Assembly: GCF_001653195.1 (NCBI RefSeq)
Contig: NZ_JXBB01000001.1
Span: 186,001-250,000 of the forward strand
DNA from: Hydrogenibacillus schlegelii
Lineage (GTDB): Bacteria > Bacillota > Bacilli > Thermicanales > DSM-22653
Reading direction: 5' to 3'
Length of the DNA stretch: 64,000 bases
Shown piece after piece: positions 59,391 to 64,000 of the stretch. Under the pieces are notes generated by a model. It was given only the letters and a program-made list of their open reading frames with translations, made no database searches and was not told the DNA's origin. Each line of letters opens with the position of its first letter. Position 1 is the first letter of the stretch. A program made the position numbers and the translations under genes.

Positions 59391-60026
59391 GTGCTCGGTC
59401 GGGTCCTCTCCGGCGGCTTCGAAGCGTGGGCGAACCGCTTCTGGCCGCTCCTCGGCGCGTTTCTCCTCTTTACCGCCCTCGTCCTGATCCCGGCGGAGAT
59501 CATCCTGGTGTACGAACGGAACCTGTACGGGGCCGACGCCCCCGGCCTCTGGTCGAACGTCGTGAGCGTCCTCCTCACCGCCATCCTCTCCCGGGGGTAT
59601 TATCTCACCTTTCTCCGAGCGGTGCGGGGAGAGCGGCCGCAGGTCGGCGAGGTGCTCGCCTATCCCCTCGATTTCTGGAAGTACCTCGCCGCCGGCCTGC
59701 TGTACGGCGCCGTCGTGGCCGTCGGCTTTCTCCTGCTCATCCTTCCGGGCCTCTACCTCCTCGTTCGGCTGTCGTTTTTCCCGTACGCCATCGCCGACGG
59801 CCTCGGACCGCTGGAAGCGCTCTCCAAAAGCTGGCAGCTTACGAAAGGGCAGTTTTGGGGCATCCTCGGCCTGTTCTTCGTCCAGTTTCTCGTCCTGGTC
59901 GCCGGATTCATCGCCCTTCTGATCGGCATCTTGCCGGCGGCGACGCTGGCCACCGCCTTTCAGGCGAACTATTACGCGCGGCTCGCCGAAACCCCTCCGA
60001 TCGAGGAAAAAGTTTCCCGCCCCTGA
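59391..60026 (+). CDS. Multi-pass membrane protein (DUF975/YesL-like), function unknown
   Basis: A 211-aa protein with about six hydrophobic helices. The pattern, an amphipathic start (GGFEAWANRFWPLLGAFLLFTAL), then ILPGLYLLVRLSFFPYAIADG and GPLEALSKSWQLTKGQFWGILGL, resembles the DUF975/glycerophosphoryl-diesterase membrane domain class. The GTG at 59391 follows AAAGGAG by eight bases; the longer frame overlaps the promoter. No functional clue from neighbours. Confidence 0.75.
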   Translation: MLGRVLSGGFEAWANRFWPLLGAFLLFTALVLIPAEIILVYERNLYGADAPGLWSNVVSVLLTAILSRGYYLTFLRAVRGERPQVGEVLAYPLDFWKYLAAGLLYGAVVAVGFLLLILPGLYLLVRLSFFPYAIADGLGPLEALSKSWQLTKGQFWGILGLFFVQFLVLVAGFIALLIGILPAATLATAFQANYYARLAETPPIEEKVSRP

Positions 60027-60063
60027 CGACCGGCCGACCGGAACGGAAGGCAAAAAATGAGGC

Positions 60064-60122
60064 TTGTTCCCCCTCCTAGATGACGAATATTATTCTTCCC
60101 GGCCTGGTTAACGTTCGGTATT
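60064..60122 (+). promoter_or_regulatory. Promoter and PurR-box pair upstream of the purine permease
   Basis: TTGTTC (60064-60069) and TATTAT (60088-60093), 18-bp spacing. A PurR box AATACCGAACGTT on the minus strand (60110-60122) matches AWWWCCGAACWWT at 12 of 13 positions; a weaker opposite-facing copy with CGAA core is at 60080-60092 (9 of 13). The 17-bp gap equals that of B. subtilis PurR operators. Confidence 0.55.
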
Positions 60123-60174
60123 ATGGCCGCGACCGCACGGGCCGGAACGGAACATTTTCCATGGAGGGGTCAGG

Positions 60175-61494
60175 GTGAACGGACTGGAAAAGCGCTTTGA
60201 ACTGCGCGCCCGCGGCACGAACGTTCCGCGAGAGGTCCTGGCCGGTGTGACGACGTTTCTCACGATGGTCTACATCGTCGTCGTCAACCCGATCATCTTG
60301 AGCCAGGCCGGCGTGCCGTTTCAGCAGGTGTTCATGGCGACGATCCTCGCGACGGTGATCGGAACGCTCTGGATGGGACTTTTCGCGAACTATCCGATCG
60401 CCATCGCCCCCGGGATGGGGATGAACGCCTACTTCGCTTTCGCCGTCGCCGGCAGCGCCGGCGTGCCGTACGACGTCGCCTTCGGCGCGGTGTTCGTCGC
60501 CGGTGTGCTCTTTTTGCTGCTTTCGCTGACGCGCTTCCGGGAAGCCCTCATCCGGGCGATCCCGGACAATCTGAAGCACGGCATCACCGCCGGCATCGGG
60601 CTTTTCATCGCCTTCATCGGCCTGAGGCTGAGCGGCATCGTGACCAAACACCCGGAAAACCTCGTCACCCTCGGCGACCTCCGGGCGCCGGCGACGGCCC
60701 TCGCCCTCGGCGGGCTCCTCGTCACGGCCGTCCTCTTCGTCCTTCGCGTGCCGGGAGCGCTCTTTTTCGGCATGGTCTTCACCGGCGCCGTTGCCTACGG
60801 TCTCGGCATGCTCCGCTTCGACGACGGCTTCGTCTCGGTGCCGAGCATGCCGGAGTGGCTCGTGTTCGAAAGCCCGTGGCAGGCCGTCTTTGACGTCGTG
60901 CAACACGGCCTGTATGCCGTCGTCTTTTCGTTTTTGCTCGTGACGCTGTTTGACACGACGGGGACGATGATCGCCGTGGCCGAACAGGCGGGGCTCCTCA
61001 AAAACGGCACGATGCCCCGCGTCCAGCACGCCCTCCTCGCCGATTCCGTCGCCACGACCGTCGGCGCGATGCTCGGCACGAGCCCGACGAGCGCCTACAT
61101 CGAATCGTCCACCGGCGTCGCCGCCGGCGGCCGGACGGGACTTACGGCCGTCGTCGTGGCGGCGCTCTTCATCCTGAGCGCCTTTTTCGCCCCGGCGGTC
61201 TCCGCCGTTGCCGGCCTGGCGGCGATCACGGCGCCGGCGCTCATCGTCGTCGGGAGCCTCATGCTGCAAAGTCTCCGGCACATCCGCTGGGACCGGTTCG
61301 AAGAGGCGTTCCCGGCCTTTCTCATCGCCCTCACGATGCCGCTTACGTCGAGCATCGCCACCGGCATCGCCCTCGGCTTCATCGCCCACCCGCTCTTGAT
61401 GCTCTTTTCCGGACGAGGGCGGACGGTCCATCCGCTTCTCTGGCTGTTTGCCGCGTTGTTTCTGGTGCAGCTTCTCTTTTTGCCGCACGTCTGA
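60175..61494 (+). CDS. Hypoxanthine/guanine (adenine) permease, AzgA-type NCS2 family
   Basis: A 439-aa symporter with 12-14 helices. PGMGMNAYFAFAV, DNLKHGITAGIGLFIAFIGLR, TLFDTTGTMIAVAEQAGLL and GTSPTSAYIESSTGVAAGGRTGLTAV are the AzgA/PbuG/PbuO blocks. GTG start at 60175 with GGAGGGG. The PurR-like operator supports purine uptake. PbuG and PbuO types cannot be separated by eye. Confidence 0.92.
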   Translation: MNGLEKRFELRARGTNVPREVLAGVTTFLTMVYIVVVNPIILSQAGVPFQQVFMATILATVIGTLWMGLFANYPIAIAPGMGMNAYFAFAVAGSAGVPYDVAFGAVFVAGVLFLLLSLTRFREALIRAIPDNLKHGITAGIGLFIAFIGLRLSGIVTKHPENLVTLGDLRAPATALALGGLLVTAVLFVLRVPGALFFGMVFTGAVAYGLGMLRFDDGFVSVPSMPEWLVFESPWQAVFDVVQHGLYAVVFSFLLVTLFDTTGTMIAVAEQAGLLKNGTMPRVQHALLADSVATTVGAMLGTSPTSAYIESSTGVAAGGRTGLTAVVVAALFILSAFFAPAVSAVAGLAAITAPALIVVGSLMLQSLRHIRWDRFEEAFPAFLIALTMPLTSSIATGIALGFIAHPLLMLFSGRGRTVHPLLWLFAALFLVQLLFLPHV

Positions 61495-61582
61495 GGTCAA
61501 GCGGCCGAGGACCCGATCCGTCCGCCCGGCCGGCGGAGCGCATGGCGACGCCGTCGGGATCGTTCGAGGAGGGCCGATCCAT

Positions 61583-61664
61583 CCGCCCGGCGCACGGAGG
61601 CCGGTTTCGCCGGGCGGCATTTTTATGGCCGCTGTTCATCGCCGCATTTGACGGCCGCCTTTTT
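61583..61664 (+). terminator. Two alternative terminator hairpins upstream of folB
   Basis: Hairpin I: CCGCCCGGCG (61583-61592) with CGCCGGGCGG (61608-61617), then CATTTTT. Hairpin II: GGCGGC (61613-61618) with GCCGCC (61654-61659), then TTTTT. They share bases 61613-61617 and so exclude each other. A second copy of the left arm (TCCGCCCGGC) occurs near 61520. Confidence 0.55.
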
Positions 61665-61697
61665 ATCACCGTCGAGGACCAAGGAGGTTCGCCGCCC

Positions 61698-62096
61698 ATG
61701 GACGGACACGGACCGGTGGATACGGTGTTTCTCGAAGGGATGCTCTTTTTCGGCCGGCACGGCGTCTTTCCGGCGGAAAAAGAAAAAGGCGGGCGCTTTA
61801 CCGTCGACCTTCGCCTGACGGTCGACCTCGCCCGAGCCGGGGAGACGGACGCCCTCGCCGAAACGATCGATTATGAAAAAATATACACCCTCGTCCGGGA
61901 CATCGTCGAGGGACCGCCCAAAAACCTCCTCGAGGCGGTCGCCCGGGACATCGTCGAGGCGTGCTTCCGTTTCGATCCGCGGGTCGCGGCGGCGGAGTGC
62001 ACCGTGCGGAAGCTCGACCCGCCCTTTCCCGGGGCGCTTTCGGCCGTTGGCGTCACCGTCCGGCGCCGGCGTCCCCAGGAGGCCCGGCCGCACTGA
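61698..62096 (+). CDS. folB: Dihydroneopterin aldolase
   Basis: Folate-pathway enzyme of 132 aa cleaving dihydroneopterin to 6-hydroxymethyl-dihydropterin. VFLEGMLFFGRHGVFPAEKEKGGRFTVDL, ETIDYEKIY and VRKLDPPFPGALSAVGVTV are the family blocks, with the catalytic tyrosine and lysine present. ATG at 61698 with AAGGAGG ten bases upstream. Stands alone here; folP and folK are not in the window. Confidence 0.93.
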   Translation: MDGHGPVDTVFLEGMLFFGRHGVFPAEKEKGGRFTVDLRLTVDLARAGETDALAETIDYEKIYTLVRDIVEGPPKNLLEAVARDIVEACFRFDPRVAAAECTVRKLDPPFPGALSAVGVTVRRRRPQEARPH

Positions 62097-62162
62097 CCGG
62101 CCCCCGATCGGCGCGCCGAAGCGCTCCGGCTGCATCGACCGCCTCCCGACCGGCGCCGCCGG

Positions 62163-62987
62163 TCACCAGATCGTCGCGCCGCCGTCGACGACGAGCGTCG
62201 TCCCGGTGATGAACGACGCCGCGTCGGAGGCGAGAAAAAGGATCGCTTCGGCGATCTCCCCCGGTTCGGCCGCCCGGCCGAGGGGCGAGGCCGCCGCCAG
62301 CCGCTCGCCGACGTCAGGCCGGGCAAAGAGGTCTTCCGTCATCGGGCTCCGCACCCAGCCGGGGGCCACGGCGTTGACGCGAATCCCAGGGGCGTAGCTT
62401 ACGGCCATCGCCCGCGTCAGGGCGAGCACGCCGCCTTTGCTCGCGGTGTAGGCGTGGGTGTCGTTCGGCGCCGCCTGGCCGACGAGGGCATCGTCGGAGG
62501 CGACGTTCACGATGCTTCCGCCCCGCTCCAGCATGAGGGGGATGAACGCCCGGGAGACGAGAAAAACGCCGGTCAGGTTCACCGCGAGCACCCTCGCCCA
62601 CGTCTCGACCGCCACCCGATGGACCGGTCCGTCGCCGAGCGGCCGGCCGCTTGTGCCCGCGTTGTTGATGAGCACATCGATCGAAGGAAACGCCGCCCGA
62701 ACGGCGGCCGCCGCCTGTTCGACCTCGCCCGGTTCGGCGACGTCGACGCGAAGCCACCGCGCCACGGTGCCGAACGCCCGTCCGGCTTCGCCCACCGCCC
62801 GCTCGGCCTCCCGCCCTTCCGCTTCGCGGACGTCGAGCAAAAACACCGCCCGCGCGCCTTCCGCCGCCAGCCGCACGGCGACTTCCCGGCCGATGCCCCG
62901 GGCCGCGCCGGTGACGACGGCCACTTTGCCGACAAAACGCCGCCCGGCCTCACTTTTGTTCACGGGTCGCATCGATGGTCGCATCAT
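62163..62987 (-). CDS. Short-chain dehydrogenase/reductase
   Basis: Classical SDR of 274 aa: cofactor motif TGAARGIG (about 26-33), NNAG, catalytic Ser in IVNVASDD and YTASKGG (Tyr/Lys), C-terminal FITGTTLVVDGG. The LLDVREAE after beta-2 has an acidic residue, favouring NAD(H). ATG at 62987 with AAAGGGGG; a second ATG follows at once. Substrate cannot be told; such genes range from sugar to 3-oxoacyl reductases. Confidence 0.85.
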   Translation of the reverse strand: MMRPSMRPVNKSEAGRRFVGKVAVVTGAARGIGREVAVRLAAEGARAVFLLDVREAEGREAERAVGEAGRAFGTVARWLRVDVAEPGEVEQAAAAVRAAFPSIDVLINNAGTSGRPLGDGPVHRVAVETWARVLAVNLTGVFLVSRAFIPLMLERGGSIVNVASDDALVGQAAPNDTHAYTASKGGVLALTRAMAVSYAPGIRVNAVAPGWVRSPMTEDLFARPDVGERLAAASPLGRAAEPGEIAEAILFLASDAASFITGTTLVVDGGATIW

Positions 62988-63021
62988 GCCGTCCCCCTTT
63001 CAGACCCGAGCAAGCTTTTCA

Positions 63022-63561
63022 TCATGAACCGTCATCCGAGCCGTAAGCGACGCCGACGATCCGGAGGTGCTGCTTCCGCCCCTCGATCGAAAACCACACC
63101 TCGTCGCCCCGCTTTCGCCCGAGCACGGCCTGCGCGATCGGCGCGGTAAAAGCGACGAGGTCGTCCTCCCAAAACTCCGCCGCCTCGTCGACGCCGACGA
63201 TCGTAAAGCGCCACCGCTCGCCGGCAAATTCACCGCCGATCCCCTCGACAACGACCGTCGCTCCGAACTGGACGACGTCCGTCGGGGCCGCCGGAGGCGG
63301 GGCGACTTCCGCCTCGGCGATTCGCTTTTGCACTTCGTTCAGGCGTTCATAGAGCACGGCCGGGACCGGCACCGCCGGATCGCTTTCGGCGTGTTCGGCG
63401 CGCCATCGCTCGATCTCCGCTTCGAGCGCGGCGCGTTTTTCCTCCAGAAGTTTGAGTCCCCGCGGCGTCACCCGGTTCGGCGTGCCCGGCGGGAGGTCGG
63501 CAAGGGGCGGCACGATGAACGGCTCGTTCGGAAGGTCGTCTTTCAAAAACGCTTTGCTCAT
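63022..63561 (-). CDS. GreA/GreB-family transcription elongation factor
   Basis: A 179-aa protein with an N-terminal coiled coil (VTPRGLKLLEEKRAALEAEIERW ... VLYERLNEVQKRIAEAEV) and a C-terminal FKBP-like GreA domain (VQFGATVVVEGIG, FTIVGVDEAAE, SPIAQALLGRKRGDEV-like FTAPIAQAVLGRKRGDEV). The leading MSKAFLKDDLPNEPFIVPP resembles proteobacterial GreB-like proteins more than Bacillus GreA. The coiled-coil tip acidic residues needed for cleavage (D/E) are not clearly placed, so it may be a GreA paralogue. ATG at 63561 with GAGGAGGGAGG. Confidence 0.75.
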   Translation of the reverse strand: MSKAFLKDDLPNEPFIVPPLADLPPGTPNRVTPRGLKLLEEKRAALEAEIERWRAEHAESDPAVPVPAVLYERLNEVQKRIAEAEVAPPPAAPTDVVQFGATVVVEGIGGEFAGERWRFTIVGVDEAAEFWEDDLVAFTAPIAQAVLGRKRGDEVWFSIEGRKQHLRIVGVAYGSDDGS

Positions 63562-63737
63562 CGCGGCCTCCCTCCTCACCAAGCGGGATTGAAAGCCCAT
63601 CAACATCCCGTGTCGTCGTCGCCCGACCACCGGCTACAAACGGCGCCGGCGCACGGCGCCGGAAGCGCCGTCCCGTTTTCCTCCGGCCTGCTCGAGCGTT
63701 AGACTCCCCCGGCAGCGGAGCGTGCGTCGAGGGCCGA

Positions 63738-64000
63738 TCATGCCTTCGCATCCGACGTCACGGCTTCAAGCCGCCTGATCTTGCCCCGGATGACCTCCAC
63801 GTGCGCCAAAGCCGCCCGGCGCCCCGTTTCAATGAGCCCTTCAGGATCGTCGACCCACACCGTCGCCCGATAGCCGTCCATATCCGGCGTCATGAGAATG
63901 TCCGCCTCCCGGTTTCGGCATTGAATGAGGTGATGTCCGGCGATTTCCAGGCTGCGCATGAGCACATCGTAAATGTGACGAATTTCGGCGACGCGGGGCG
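63738..64000 (-). CDS. C-terminal fragment of a probable patatin-like phospholipase/esterase (partial)
   Basis: The frame is open to the right edge, so only the last 86 residues are visible. They read PRVAEIRHIYDVLMRSLEIA, then CRNREADILMTPDMDGYRATV and LIETGRRAALAHVEVIRGKI, an arrangement like the C-terminal end of RssA/patatin-type proteins (AD-xx-xxPD followed by an amphipathic helix with G-xxAA). The catalytic GXSXG would be outside the window, so this is tentative. Downstream (63562-63737) a GC-rich gap with a ACGGCGC/GCGCCGT hairpin leads to the Gre-family gene. Confidence 0.5.
   Translation of the reverse strand, partial: PRVAEIRHIYDVLMRSLEIAGHHLIQCRNREADILMTPDMDGYRATVWVDDPEGLIETGRRAALAHVEVIRGKIRRLEAVTSDAKA

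Noticed and set aside
1-64000. CRISPR arrays, insertion sequences, prophage or integron signatures
   Set aside because: No regularly spaced direct repeats, transposase, recombinase or terminal inverted repeats were seen; the region is housekeeping in character.

Overview
The window looks like chromosome from a high-GC, spore-forming, motile Firmicute of the Bacillales. Sporulation and germination genes (spoIVA, a spoVIF-like gene, cotE, ypeB), chemotaxis and c-di-GMP motility genes (cheR, motI), TRAP (mtrB), and gene orders close to Bacillus subtilis support this. The very high GC, frequent GTG starts, futalosine-type menaquinone genes and a tungsten enzyme module suggest a thermophile such as Hydrogenibacillus; that genus assignment is inference. 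Most genes lie on the minus strand. I see no insertion sequence, prophage, CRISPR array, rRNA or tRNA.

Layout. 1-2.4 kb: gatCAB (gatB cut by the left edge). 2.5-3.7 kb: glycine oxidase thiO. 4.3-9.0 kb: a tungsten module made of an aldehyde:ferredoxin oxidoreductase and a converging operon for a tungstate ABC importer (tupABC) plus a MoaD-like protein. 9.2-13.0 kb: an unidentified membrane-anchored protein, an AI-2E-type transporter and two small conserved-looking genes. 13.5-19.7 kb: cysteine desulfurase, a probable 6S RNA, aspS, hisS, rarA. 19.8-22.4 kb: cyanase, thioredoxin-like protein, sirtuin, SRAP protein. 22.4-33.3 kb: a long block aroB-aroC-cheR-ndk-hepT-mqnA-ubiX-mqnP-menG-hepS-(unknown)-mtrB-folE, joining shikimate, quinone and folate/pterin genes. 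33.5-47.7 kb: spoIVA, a YphF-like lipoprotein, spoVIF-like, gpsA, der, an S1-domain protein, cmk, motI, ypeB, glutamate dehydrogenase, a MecA-type adaptor. 47.9-59.3 kb: hfq, miaA, a methyltransferase, mutL, mutS, an amidoligase-like gene, cotE, ricA, miaB. 59.4-64 kb: a membrane protein, an AzgA-type purine permease with a PurR-like operator, folB, an SDR, a GreA/GreB-family factor and the C-terminal end of a probable patatin-like protein.

How the parts work together. TupABC would supply tungstate and the MoaD-like protein the pterin dithiolene sulfur for AOR. HepS/HepT make the heptaprenyl chain, MqnA starts the futalosine route, MqnP/UbiX act in the later prenylation/decarboxylation steps and MenG methylates, so almost all tail-end menaquinone steps sit in one transcription unit. 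MutS/MutL, MiaA/MiaB, Hfq and RicA form the conserved housekeeping cluster. The most notable non-coding signals are a 6S-like RNA with long-range pairing, two divergent promoters sharing one palindromic -35 box, a terminator/SD hairpin abutting the ypeB start codon, an intrinsic terminator in the cmk leader, and a PurR-box pair with 17-bp spacing upstream of the purine permease.
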